64,000 nt of DNA from Flavobacteriaceae bacterium (GTDB taxonomy: Bacteria; Bacteroidota; Bacteroidia; Flavobacteriales; Flavobacteriaceae), in assembly GCA_947446865.1 (NCBI GenBank), contig CANFHX010000011.1, forward strand, positions 1 through 64,000. The letters are read 5' to 3'. The translations under genes and the position numbers were made by a program. Within the stretch, counting starts at the first letter, position 1, and every line of letters begins with the position of its first letter. A model generated the notes under the pieces. It worked only from the letters and a program-made list of their open reading frames with translations, was not told the origin of the DNA and did not search any database. Positions 9,495 to 17,470 of this stretch are shown piece after piece.

Positions 9495-10031
9495 ATGGAA
9501 ATTAAGCCTGAAAAAATGAAGTATATTCTTTTCCTTATTTTTTTTATTAATACAAATACAATTTATTCTCAACCAAAGAATTGTTTTGATATTGCGAGAA
9601 AAGGAACTCTAGACGAAATTATTACGGAATATTCTAGTAATAAAAAAGTTATTGATTCTGTCGATACAAATTCCACTAGTATGTTGATTCTTGCTTGTTA
9701 TAGAGGCAATGACGATGTGGCTAAATTTCTTATAGAAAAAAAAGCAAACATCGATTATGTTAGTGGTAATGGAACTGCTTTAATGGCTTGTGTTGTAAAA
9801 GGTAATGATGAAATGGCGAATATTTTGTTAAAAAATAAAGCAAACCCTAATTTAGCAGACGCTAATGGAATTACTGTATTAATGTATGCAGTTCAATTTC
9901 AAAATGAAAAAATAGTTCACTTACTATTAGAAAATAAAGCAGATAAACGTATTACAGACAAACAAGGTAAAACGGCTTTCGAATATGCTGTTTTCTCAAA
10001 AAACGAATTAATTATTAATCTTTTAAAATAA
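9495..10031 (+). CDS. Exported ankyrin-repeat protein
   Basis: 178 residues with a signal peptide (KYILFLIFFINTNTIYS, cleaved before QPKNC) and four ankyrin units from about residue 35 ('TSMLILACYRGNDDVAKFLIEKKANIDYV', 'TALMACVVKGNDEMANILLKNKANPNLA', 'TVLMYAVQFQNEKIVHLLLENKADKRIT', then a partial one). Ankyrin repeats bind proteins; the partner is unknown. The second ATG at 9516 gives a more conventional signal peptide and may be the real start. The gene lies 5 bp before the DOMON/T9SS gene and probably shares its transcript. Confidence 0.85.
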   Translation: MEIKPEKMKYILFLIFFINTNTIYSQPKNCFDIARKGTLDEIITEYSSNKKVIDSVDTNSTSMLILACYRGNDDVAKFLIEKKANIDYVSGNGTALMACVVKGNDEMANILLKNKANPNLADANGITVLMYAVQFQNEKIVHLLLENKADKRITDKQGKTAFEYAVFSKNELIINLLK

Positions 10032-10036
10032 AAACT

Positions 10037-10789
10037 ATGAAAAAAAATTTACTTTTATGTTTATCACTTGCTATTGGAAGTTTTTCCTACGCACAATTTT
10101 CAACTGGTATTGTAAATCTTACAGGTTCCACTAGAACTATTCAAATTAATACAAATACTACAACCGTTACAATGACACTTACTGGTGACAGTACGCATTG
10201 GTTAGGAGTAGGCTTTAATGGATCTACAATGGCATTAGTTACGGATATGTTTATTTGGAATGCAACTGCGAATAGGGATTATGTTGCTCCAGGCGGACAT
10301 TTTATGCCAATAGCAGATGCTTCGGGATCTCAAAGTTGGACAATTGTATCGGATACTGTTGTTGGAACTACAAGAACTGTAGTGGCAACAAGACCTTTAG
10401 TTTCTTCAGGGGATTATACTTTTTTAAATGACAATTCATCCATTTCAATTATTTTTGCTGAGGGTTCCACAACAACTTTAGGAAATCATGGAACCAATCC
10501 GCATAGTGCTCAAACCTTAACAAGAACCCAATTAGGAAACGAAAAGTTTTCTTTAGAATCTGCATCGGTTTATCCTAATCCTTCGAATGGAAATTTTACC
10601 ATAAAAACTAATTCTACATTGTCTAAAATTAATGTTTATTCCCAAACAGGCGCTTTTGTTAAAACAATTGAAGTAAGTAATGATTCTAAAGATATCGATG
10701 TAAGTATTAATGGTCTTTCATCTGGAGTATATTTATTAGAACTACAAAATAATGTTGAAAAATCATGGAAGAAAGTTGTTATTAACTAA
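10037..10789 (+). CDS. DOMON-like protein with T9SS type A sorting domain
   Basis: 250 residues: signal peptide (1-19, SYA-Q), a beta-rich domain from about 20 to 165 with DOMON-like features ('STHWLGVGFNG', 'MALVTDMFIWNA', 'FAEGSTTTLGNHGTNPHSAQTL'), and a C-terminal T9SS type A domain (VYPNPSNGNFTIKT ... GVYLLELQNN...KKVVIN). DOMON domains bind haem or sugars; the paired histidines of the 'GNHGTNPH' segment are possible ligands. Secretion by T9SS is well supported, the DOMON assignment less so. It precedes the export-redox gene run and ends with its own terminator. Confidence 0.75.
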   Translation: MKKNLLLCLSLAIGSFSYAQFSTGIVNLTGSTRTIQINTNTTTVTMTLTGDSTHWLGVGFNGSTMALVTDMFIWNATANRDYVAPGGHFMPIADASGSQSWTIVSDTVVGTTRTVVATRPLVSSGDYTFLNDNSSISIIFAEGSTTTLGNHGTNPHSAQTLTRTQLGNEKFSLESASVYPNPSNGNFTIKTNSTLSKINVYSQTGAFVKTIEVSNDSKDIDVSINGLSSGVYLLELQNNVEKSWKKVVIN

Positions 10790-10826
10790 ATAAATTTGCA
10801 ATTTCATTCCGTTAAAAATAAATATT

Positions 10827-10866
10827 TTAGGAGGGTTTATTAGAGTCCTCCTAATTTTTTTTTTAA
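10827..10866 (+). terminator. Rho-independent terminator after DOMON gene
   Basis: TTAGGAGG and CCTCCTAA form a perfect 8-bp stem around a 12-nt loop, followed by a run of ten or more Ts. This is the strongest intrinsic terminator of the region and separates the ankyrin-DOMON pair from the next operon. Confidence 0.9.
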
Positions 10867-11161
10867 AAATTAAAGATTTTGAATTATTATGGAATTCGAA
10901 ATAACTATTAATAGATTTGGGCTTATTTTTTTGCTTAAACAATTCTTAATGGTTAGTTTTTGCAACAAACATACCTTCGATATTTATAATTATTATTAAT
11001 ATTAGGGGTTAAAATAGATATTTAAAACAATTAAAAGCCATTTTTTTAATTATTTAATAATTATGTAAATTTCTGATAAACATTTTTTAACTTATTGATA
11101 TTCAATTAATTATTAATAAATCTTCCTAAAACAAAATTAAGATAATATTAAGAAATTTTTC
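10867..11161. other. AT-rich gene-free spacer
   Basis: About 300 bp without a credible ORF, very AT-rich, between a terminator and the promoter of the OB-fold operon. No RNA gene, insertion sequence or inverted repeat of note was found. It may hold upstream regulatory sites of the next operon. Confidence 0.5.
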
Positions 11162-11191
11162 TTTGCCAAATTATCTTATACTTTATATTTG
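11162..11191 (+). promoter_or_regulatory. Promoter of the OB-fold/DUF5777/YceI operon
   Basis: TTTG, an 18-bp spacer and TATATTTG match the Bacteroidota consensus closely. The predicted leader is about 78 nt, longer than for most genes in this window, leaving room for leader regulation. Confidence 0.7.
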
Positions 11192-11273
11192 CAACGAATA
11201 ATATATAAATTATATGAATTAACGATGTCTTGTTGATTTCAATAATTATCAATTAAACAAATTGTACAATAAT

Positions 11274-11696
11274 ATGAACAAAAAAATGAAAATAGTATTA
11301 ATCATTATCGGAGCTTTAATTTTAGGTGGCGTTATAGCCGGGCCTAAGATTAAAGATTATATGGTTAATAATTTAGGAAAAAGAGATTTGCAATCGGAAG
11401 AGGCTGCTTTCACTTTGAAAACTAAAGATATTTTGGCAGAATTTACAGTAAATGAAGCTGCTGCTAACAAAAAGTATCTTGAAAAACCGGTTGTTATATC
11501 GGGTGTAATTACTTCAGTTAATGGAAAAGAAGTAATTATTGATGAAGTTGTGGTTTGTGGTTTTACAACTGCAGATGCTTCTTTAAAAGCAGGACAAGCC
11601 GTTACTGTTAAAGGTCGTGTAACAGGTTATATTAACCTAACTGATATGGGAATGGCAAGTACTGTAAATATGGATCAATGTTCAATAAATAAATAA
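11274..11696 (+). CDS. Membrane-anchored OB-fold (tRNA_anti-like) protein
   Basis: About 140 residues: an N-terminal membrane anchor (KIVLIIIGALILGGVIAG) and an OB-like beta domain from about residue 45 ('KPVVISGVITSVNGKEVIIDEVVVCGFT ... GQAVTVKGRVTGYINL'). This pattern fits the tRNA_anti-like family of envelope proteins, which are not known to bind tRNA. The ORF track starts at a TTG (11262); the ATG at 11274 is preferred. First gene of a five-gene plus-strand run with gaps of about 10-40 bp, all exported proteins. Function unknown. Confidence 0.75.
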   Translation: MNKKMKIVLIIIGALILGGVIAGPKIKDYMVNNLGKRDLQSEEAAFTLKTKDILAEFTVNEAAANKKYLEKPVVISGVITSVNGKEVIIDEVVVCGFTTADASLKAGQAVTVKGRVTGYINLTDMGMASTVNMDQCSINK

Positions 11697-11707
11697 CTAA
11701 ATTAAAA

Positions 11708-12577
11708 ATGAAATTACTAAAAATCACACTTTCAGTTTTCTTTCTTTTTTGTTTTGGCTTAGCCAATGCACAAGATGATTTGATGAACGAATTAAATGCT
11801 ACTAAATCTGACAAGAAAGAAATTTCTTCAGCAGCTTTTAAAGGATTGCAAGTTGCTAACATGCAGTCTACTAAACTTCCTGCTAAAGGAGAATTCTATT
11901 TTTTAGTTTCGCACCGTTTTGGAGATTTAACAGATGGAATTAATAACTTTTATGGTTTAGATGCTGCAACAACAAAATTTGGCGGTATTTATGGAGTTAC
12001 AAATTGGCTTTCATTAGGAGTTGCAAGAGTAAAAAACAACAAAACATTTGAATTTGCTGCAAAATATAAATTTGCTAATCAAATGGATGGTGGTTTTCCT
12101 GTAACAATTGTTGGATATAATACAATGGATATAAGAACGGATTTAAAAACGGATGCATATCCAGATTTAAAAGCAAACGATCGATATTCTTATACTTCAC
12201 AATTGATTATTTCTAGAAAATTGAATAATTCAATATCACTTCAAGTTAATTCAATATTAGTTCATAAAAATTTATATGAAGCATTAACAGATCAAAAAAA
12301 TACTTATTTAATTGGAAGTGGTGCAAGATGCAAAATTTCAAAAAGGTTAAGTGTCAATTTAGACTATGCAGCAAGATTGAATTTACCTGAATCTTATAAC
12401 TTTGTTTACCATAATCCTATAACTTTAGGTTTGGATATTGAAACAGGTGGGCATGTTTTTCAATTGGTATTATCTAATAGCCAAACAATGAATGATGTTG
12501 CATATTACACTTCCGCATCAGGAATTAAAGGTGGTAAAGGGATTTTCTTCGGATTTAACATGTATAGAGTTTTTTAA
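11708..12577 (+). CDS. DUF5777-family outer-membrane beta-barrel protein
   Basis: 289 residues with a signal peptide (1-21, ANA-QDD) and alternating beta strands typical of an outer-membrane barrel, ending in the aromatic residue pattern 'GIFFGFNMYRVF'. It matches what I know as the DUF5777 family of Bacteroidota, often found beside YceI and cytochrome-like genes. The role is unknown; a pore or scaffold for the neighbouring haem and YceI proteins is an inference from context. It lies 11 bp after the OB-fold gene. Confidence 0.8.
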   Translation: MKLLKITLSVFFLFCFGLANAQDDLMNELNATKSDKKEISSAAFKGLQVANMQSTKLPAKGEFYFLVSHRFGDLTDGINNFYGLDAATTKFGGIYGVTNWLSLGVARVKNNKTFEFAAKYKFANQMDGGFPVTIVGYNTMDIRTDLKTDAYPDLKANDRYSYTSQLIISRKLNNSISLQVNSILVHKNLYEALTDQKNTYLIGSGARCKISKRLSVNLDYAARLNLPESYNFVYHNPITLGLDIETGGHVFQLVLSNSQTMNDVAYYTSASGIKGGKGIFFGFNMYRVF

Positions 12578-12588
12578 AAAAAATAGAT

Positions 12589-13005
12589 ATGAAAAAGATA
12601 AAATTAATTACAGCAACAATAGTATTAGTAGGAATTACTTTCTTTATTTCTTGTGATTCTAGAACATTTGATGAATTGAAACCTGCGGTTCCAGCAGCTA
12701 ACGTATCTTATGCAAATGATATCGCACCTATTTTAGATGCTAAATGTGTAAGTTGCCATAAAGATTCTCAAAATACTGGAACTTTCCCAGATTTAGATAC
12801 TTACCAAAATGTTTTAGATTACCAAAATGATAATGGTTTAAATGGATATTCTAATGGTCACCAAACACCAGTTGCAGCAAGTTTGTTGTGTAGTGTTCAA
12901 GCTAGTTCTTGTACTCAAGATAGAATGCCTAAAAGTGATTCTCCTTTAACTGATGCAAGTATAACGGCTATCCAAAATTGGATAGATAATGGTTATAAAC
13001 CATAA
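12589..13005 (+). CDS. c-type haem lipoprotein (single CxxCH)
   Basis: 138 residues. The N-terminus has a lipobox-like sequence (TFFISC, Cys22), so it is probably a lipoprotein. One haem c motif, CVSCH (residues 53-57), follows 'YANDIAPILDAK', the arrangement of small cytochromes and 'Planctomycete cytochrome C'-type domains. A methionine in 'DRMPKSDSPL' (near residue 108) is a plausible second axial ligand. It would act as an electron carrier outside the inner membrane. It sits between the DUF5777 barrel and YceI in the same operon. Confidence 0.85.
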   Translation: MKKIKLITATIVLVGITFFISCDSRTFDELKPAVPAANVSYANDIAPILDAKCVSCHKDSQNTGTFPDLDTYQNVLDYQNDNGLNGYSNGHQTPVAASLLCSVQASSCTQDRMPKSDSPLTDASITAIQNWIDNGYKP

Positions 13006-13046
13006 TATTAAATAAACATAAAAATTAATAATTTTAAATTAAAATC

Positions 13047-13580
13047 ATGAAAAAGATTATAGTAACAATCGTATGTTTCGTTTTCTCAACAGTAATGTTT
13101 TCACAAAAAATGATGACTCGTTCTGGAGAAATTAAATTTGACGCAACCGTTCCGGGAGCAATGGATCCTGTTATTGCAACAAATAATACCGTTTCCTCTA
13201 TATTAGATAAAACTACAGGAGATTTCGTAGTGCAAGGTTTAGTAAAATCCTTCAAATTCAAATCCCCTTTAATGGAAGAGCATTTCAATGAAAACTATAT
13301 GGAAAGTGATAAATTTCCGAAAACAAGTTTCAAAGGAAAAGTTGTTGGATATGATGGAAAATCTGGTTCTTATGAAGTAGAAGGTGATTTAACTATCCAT
13401 GGAGTAGCAAACAAAGTAAAAACTAAAATGACTGTTACTGCTACTGATAGTAAAACTGCTATTGTTGGTGCTTTTGTAATTAAATTAATTGATTACAAAT
13501 TGGAAGTACCTGCTATGGCTAAGAAAACGCTTGCAGAAACAGCTAAGATTTCAATTAAAATTGAATTAGAAAATAAATAA
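13047..13580 (+). CDS. YceI-family periplasmic protein
   Basis: 177 residues with a signal peptide (1-18, VMFS-Q) and a YceI lipocalin-like barrel: 'TRSGEIKFDATVPG', 'MEEHFNENYMESDKFPKTSFKGKV', 'YEVEGDLTIHGVANKVKTKMTV'. YceI proteins bind isoprenoid or fatty-acid ligands, including quinone-like molecules, in the periplasm. Here it follows a haem lipoprotein and a barrel, which makes a quinone or lipid carrier role plausible but unproven. Confidence 0.9.
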   Translation: MKKIIVTIVCFVFSTVMFSQKMMTRSGEIKFDATVPGAMDPVIATNNTVSSILDKTTGDFVVQGLVKSFKFKSPLMEEHFNENYMESDKFPKTSFKGKVVGYDGKSGSYEVEGDLTIHGVANKVKTKMTVTATDSKTAIVGAFVIKLIDYKLEVPAMAKKTLAETAKISIKIELENK

Positions 13581-13615
13581 TAATTAATCAAAAATTAAAC
13601 TAAAAAATTAATACT

Positions 13616-14434
13616 ATGAAAAAAAATTATAAACTTGTTATTATTGCATTGCTTTTTTGTTTTGCAACATCATTAAAGGCACAGACAGCTGGAACAATGA
13701 CTTTTACTTTTACAAACCCAAAACATACAACTGGTAATTACGAAACAAATGGCCGTTATGCAATGGCTGTATGGATTGAAAGTTGTGCTACTTGTGGTGC
13801 AGGAACAACTGCAGGAACTTCTACTTATGTAAGAACAAATATGCGATACTGGGGTGGTAACACAAGTGACCATTTGCCTACATGGGTTACAAAAGCAGCA
13901 TCAAGCACTACAGGAGCAACTACTGGAGCAACCCAAACCATTTTTACTGCAAGAACAGTTACTTGGAATGGAACTAATTCTGCTGGAACTACTTTGTTAG
14001 CAGATGGAAATTATAGAGTATGTATTCAAGAAACTTGGGGTCATGGTACCGCTACAGTAACTAGATATTTTCCTTTTGTTAAAGGAGCTGTTATTTACAA
14101 TAACACTACAGATGTTACTGCAGATGCTAATTTTACTAGTATAACTTTAAACTGGACTCCAACTCTTGCTAATGATACTTTTGCTAAAGGACCAGAAGTT
14201 GTAGTATATCCAAATCCATCTAAAGGAATTTTTAATTTAGATATAAAATCTCAAATTAATAATATTACTGTTGTGAGTATTTTAGGAGCTGTTGTTTATG
14301 AAGAAAACATCGATGCTAGTTCTACCGTTACTACTAAAAGTATTGATCTTTCTAGTTTTAATAATGGTGTTTACATTATTCATGTTACCGGAGATACTGG
14401 ATCTACAAGTTATGAAGTAGTATTAGATAAATAA
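13616..14434 (+). CDS. DUF2271 protein with T9SS type A sorting domain
   Basis: 272 residues: signal peptide (1-22, LKA-Q), a DUF2271-like domain (about 25-185; 'MTFTFTNPKHTTGNYETNGRYAMAVWIE', 'TVTWNGTNSAGTTLLADGNYRVCIQETWGHG') and a T9SS type A domain (VVYPNPSKGIFNL ... GVYIIHVTGD). Residues 99-106 read TGATTGAT, two tandem copies of the [ST]GAT core used by ApbE to attach FMN; apbE is the next gene on the opposite strand. The acidic residue usual upstream of that motif is absent. It also has a Cys57-x-x-Cys60 pair without a following His. The fusion to T9SS would place the domain at the cell surface. Confidence 0.8.
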   Translation: MKKNYKLVIIALLFCFATSLKAQTAGTMTFTFTNPKHTTGNYETNGRYAMAVWIESCATCGAGTTAGTSTYVRTNMRYWGGNTSDHLPTWVTKAASSTTGATTGATQTIFTARTVTWNGTNSAGTTLLADGNYRVCIQETWGHGTATVTRYFPFVKGAVIYNNTTDVTADANFTSITLNWTPTLANDTFAKGPEVVVYPNPSKGIFNLDIKSQINNITVVSILGAVVYEENIDASSTVTTKSIDLSSFNNGVYIIHVTGDTGSTSYEVVLDK

Positions 14435-14454
14435 TACAATCCATTTTTATAGTT

Positions 14455-14487
14455 AAAAGGCATTCTAATTTAGAATGCCTTTTTTTC
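14455..14487. terminator. Bidirectional terminator between DUF2271 gene and apbE
   Basis: AAAGGCATTCTAA and TTAGAATGCCTTT form a near-perfect hairpin with a minimal loop; it is followed by TTTTTTT on the plus strand and by an A/T-rich tract on the minus strand. It can end both convergent transcripts. Confidence 0.9.
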
Positions 14488-14489
14488 GT

Positions 14490-15494
14490 TTATTTAATTT
14501 CGGTAAGTAATTTTTTAAGTTTTGGAGTTTCATAAAACTTGTAATCTCCATTGGTATCCGAATAAATTAAAAACGCTTGTAATTCTTTATGTTTTTTTAG
14601 AAACGCTTTTGCTTTTTCCAATCCCATAACTAATATTCCGGTAGCGTTTGCATCAGAGGTGATGCATTCTTTAGAAATAACAGAAACACTTAAGAGATTA
14701 TTTTTAGTAGGATAGCCAGTTTTTGGGTCAATATGATGTGAATATTTTACATTATCTTCTATAGTGAATTTTCTATAGTTACCAGATGTTGCAATGGCAT
14801 ATCCATCTAGTTTAATAATCATTAGGTCTGGATTATCTTGGGTTTTAGAATCAATTGGTTTTTCAATTCCAATACTCCATTTTTCTCCATTTGGCATTAA
14901 TCCTTTTACAAATACTTCACCACCAATTTCTACTATATAGGATGTTATTTTTTTAGAATTTAAAAAAGCAGCAATAACATCTACCGAATAGCCTTGTGCA
15001 AAAGCATTAAAATCTAAAGAAACTCTAGCATCATGCTTTATTATTGTATCTCCTTTTAATTCGATTAAATTAAACCCTACAAATTTTAAAATGCTGTCTA
15101 TTATTTTAGGTTCTATTTTTTCTTTCTTACCAGGACCAAAACCCCAGGCATTTACTAATGGATAAACGGTTGGGTCAAAAGCACCATTGGTTTTTGTATA
15201 AACTTCTTTGGCTTTTTTGAAACAAGTAATGAAATAATGATCTAAAGCAACATTTTGTTGGTTGGAATTTATTCTAGATATAATAGAATTTGGATTGTAT
15301 GTGGATACCGATAAATCAAAATCATGTAAAATACTATCTATTTCATTTTTGAAAAATCGTTCTTTTTCATCTAAATAGGTAATGTGGTAAGTTGTGCCTT
15401 GTGCAAATCCTTCAACTACCATAGGATCTATTTGACAAAAGCCTTTTATTGAAATAATAAATAGAAGGAAGGTGTATTTTAGTGTTTTTTGCAT
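14490..15494 (-). CDS. apbE: FAD:protein FMN transferase
   Basis: Attaches FMN covalently, through a phosphodiester to Ser/Thr of [ST]GAT motifs, on exported redox proteins. 334 residues with a signal peptide (about 1-20, GFC-Q). Family motifs are clear: 'EGFAQGTTYHITY', 'AWGFGP', 'SLDFNAFAQGYSVDVIA', 'VEIGGEVFVKG', 'AIATSGNYRKF', 'HHIDPKTGYPTKN', 'CITSDANATGILVMG'. It is 4 bp downstream of the TPR gene (operon) and converges on the DUF2271 gene, a candidate substrate. Confidence 0.95.
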   Translation of the reverse strand: MQKTLKYTFLLFIISIKGFCQIDPMVVEGFAQGTTYHITYLDEKERFFKNEIDSILHDFDLSVSTYNPNSIISRINSNQQNVALDHYFITCFKKAKEVYTKTNGAFDPTVYPLVNAWGFGPGKKEKIEPKIIDSILKFVGFNLIELKGDTIIKHDARVSLDFNAFAQGYSVDVIAAFLNSKKITSYIVEIGGEVFVKGLMPNGEKWSIGIEKPIDSKTQDNPDLMIIKLDGYAIATSGNYRKFTIEDNVKYSHHIDPKTGYPTKNNLLSVSVISKECITSDANATGILVMGLEKAKAFLKKHKELQAFLIYSDTNGDYKFYETPKLKKLLTEIK

Positions 15495-15498
15495 GATT

Positions 15499-16713
15499 TT
15501 ATTTGCAATTAATTTTCGGATATTTTAATTTATAGATTCCGCCAAGTTGTTTCGATTTGGATATGTCTTTACAGCCTTCGCTAACTTTGGAAGTTTTTAA
15601 TAATAATTTACCTCTTTTTAGATAATATTCTGGAAGGTATTCATTGATTTCAATGGCTTTATTGAGGTTTAAAAGAGCAGATTTAAAATCATTCAATTTT
15701 TCATATTCTAAAGCAATAAAATAATAAGATTTATCATTTTTAGAATCCAATAAAAGAGACTTTCTATAATCGGAAATACTTGCTTTATGTAAGTTTAATT
15801 TTCCTTTGGCGAAAGCCCTCTGTAAATAAGCAGAGGCAAATTTTGGATTTATTTTTAATGCTTCGTCAAAATTTTGAATAGCATTTTTATAATTTTTTAA
15901 ATAACAATTCAACACTCCTTTTTTATAATAAGCGCTATCGGTTTTTGTTGTGATTTCTTCTTTATTATATTTTGATAAGGCAGGTAAAAATTCTTTATAA
16001 TTCCGTTTTAAATTGCCATAATACAAATCCTCCTCTGCAGTAGAATTATAATCTATTACTTTTTCAAAATCTATAATTGCTGCTAAATAATTCTTCTGTT
16101 GGGCTTTTATCCAACCACTATAATAATAGGCTTTATCACATTTTTTATCCAATAAAATTGCTTTATTACAATAATCTAATGCTAAATTATAGTTTTTGTT
16201 TTGGGCTTTTACAAGACCTATGTCGGCATAAACCTTATAATTATCGTCTCTTTTTTTTAATGCAGATTCAAAATCGTTTAGCGCTACAGTATTTTTTTGT
16301 AAGGCAAATTCTTGAATTCCTTTAAAATAATAAGCATCCGAATTGTTAGGCTCATACTTAATTGCCTTTATATAGTCGGCTATTGCTCCTTTTCTGTCTT
16401 TAATCTTTTCTTTAGCCATAGCCCTAAAAAAATAACTGTCTGCAAAAGTTGAATCGATTGTAATTTGAATAGAATAATCGGCAATAGCACCAGTATAATC
16501 TTTCAATATATCCCTTATAAGCCCTCTGTCATTATAGGCTGCCGAATCTTTAGGATATAAAGCAATCAATTTACTTAAACACTCAATAGATCCCTTAAAA
16601 TCATTAATGTAAAATTTCTGCGAAGTGCATTCTCGCAATTCTTCTTTGGTATTTTGTCCAAATAAATTTACAAAACCGAATAGTACAATTAATAAGATAA
16701 CTAATTTCTTCAT
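15499..16713 (-). CDS. Exported tetratricopeptide repeat protein
   Basis: 404 residues with a signal peptide (1-19, NLFG-Q) and about ten TPR units ('AAYNDRGLIRDILKDYTGAIADYSIQITID', 'SYFFRAMAKEKIKDRKGAIADYIKAIKYEP' and so on) covering almost the whole mature protein. It should act as a periplasmic protein-protein scaffold. It is followed after 4 bp by apbE, so the two are probably co-transcribed; whether it aids flavinylation is unknown. Confidence 0.88.
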   Translation of the reverse strand: MKKLVILLIVLFGFVNLFGQNTKEELRECTSQKFYINDFKGSIECLSKLIALYPKDSAAYNDRGLIRDILKDYTGAIADYSIQITIDSTFADSYFFRAMAKEKIKDRKGAIADYIKAIKYEPNNSDAYYFKGIQEFALQKNTVALNDFESALKKRDDNYKVYADIGLVKAQNKNYNLALDYCNKAILLDKKCDKAYYYSGWIKAQQKNYLAAIIDFEKVIDYNSTAEEDLYYGNLKRNYKEFLPALSKYNKEEITTKTDSAYYKKGVLNCYLKNYKNAIQNFDEALKINPKFASAYLQRAFAKGKLNLHKASISDYRKSLLLDSKNDKSYYFIALEYEKLNDFKSALLNLNKAIEINEYLPEYYLKRGKLLLKTSKVSEGCKDISKSKQLGGIYKLKYPKINCK

Positions 16714-16891
16714 TTAAAATAAAAAAGCATTTATAGTTACAAAAATAAAGCATTTTCCTCATTTACCCTTTTAATATCTACTTAAATTGTTTTTTACATT
16801 TAACTATACCAATTGAGCAAATTATTTGACTTTTATCATGTCGCAATCGATTTCGTTTCCTTAATTTTACATTAAATTTAAATTATGTCTT

Positions 16892-17377
16892 ATGAGTAAT
16901 TCGTATAAGCTTTCGGTTAATCAGGCTACTACTTTTGATTTTACCGAAAATGATCTAGAAAATCTAGATGCTGTAGGGGTTGGAAATGAAAATTTTCACG
17001 TACTTAAAAACAGTATTCCGTATAAAGCAGAGATTGTTTCTGCCGATTTTCTTGCCAAAAAATATACCGTAAAAGTCAACAACAACACTTATGAAGTTGC
17101 AATTACTAATCCTTTAGATTTATTAATCAAAAGTATGGGAATTGAACGTGGCAGAACCAAAGTGGTCAATGCTATTAAAGCACCCATGCCAGGATTGATT
17201 CTTGAAATTAGCGTTTCTGTTGGTCAAGAGGTTAAAGAAAACGACCCATTATTAATTTTGGAAGCGATGAAAATGGAAAACAGTTTCCTTTCTCCTCGTG
17301 ATGGAACCATAAAATCTATTGCTGTTGTCATTGGTAATGCAGTAGATAAAGGACAATTGTTGATAGAATTTGAATAG
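16892..17377 (+). CDS. Biotin carboxyl carrier protein of acyl-CoA carboxylase
   Basis: 161 residues with a C-terminal biotinyl domain (about 92-161) carrying the biotin-accepting lysine in EAMKMEN (Lys127). The N-terminal half is a linker/beta domain without a biotin site. It is the first gene of a three-gene plus-strand carboxylase operon with the biotin carboxylase and carboxyltransferase genes, an arrangement of propionyl/acyl-CoA carboxylases rather than of classical AccABCD. Confidence 0.93.
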   Translation: MSNSYKLSVNQATTFDFTENDLENLDAVGVGNENFHVLKNSIPYKAEIVSADFLAKKYTVKVNNNTYEVAITNPLDLLIKSMGIERGRTKVVNAIKAPMPGLILEISVSVGQEVKENDPLLILEAMKMENSFLSPRDGTIKSIAVVIGNAVDKGQLLIEFE

Positions 17378-17378
17378 A

Positions 17379-17470
17379 AAATAAGTTTCAAGTTTAACAA
17401 TATTAAACCTGAAACCTGAAACCTGAAACAAAAATTTAATACACGAGATTGCTTCGTGCCTCGCAAAAAC
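17379..17470. repeat. Intergenic repeats (TGAAACC units and GATTGCTTCGTGCCTCGCA)
   Basis: Two repeat types sit side by side between the carrier and biotin carboxylase genes: 'cctgaaacctgaaacctgaaac' with an upstream inverted 'gtttcaagtttaac', then CGAGATTGCTTCGTGCCTCG, a sequence I know as a dispersed element in many genomes. The second one supplies the false N-terminus MPRKN of the ORF-track biotin carboxylase. Confidence 0.7.

Noticed and set aside
13784-13798. Haem c motif in the DUF2271 protein (CATC)
   Set aside because: Cys57-x-x-Cys60 is followed by Gly, not His, so it is not a c-type haem site.
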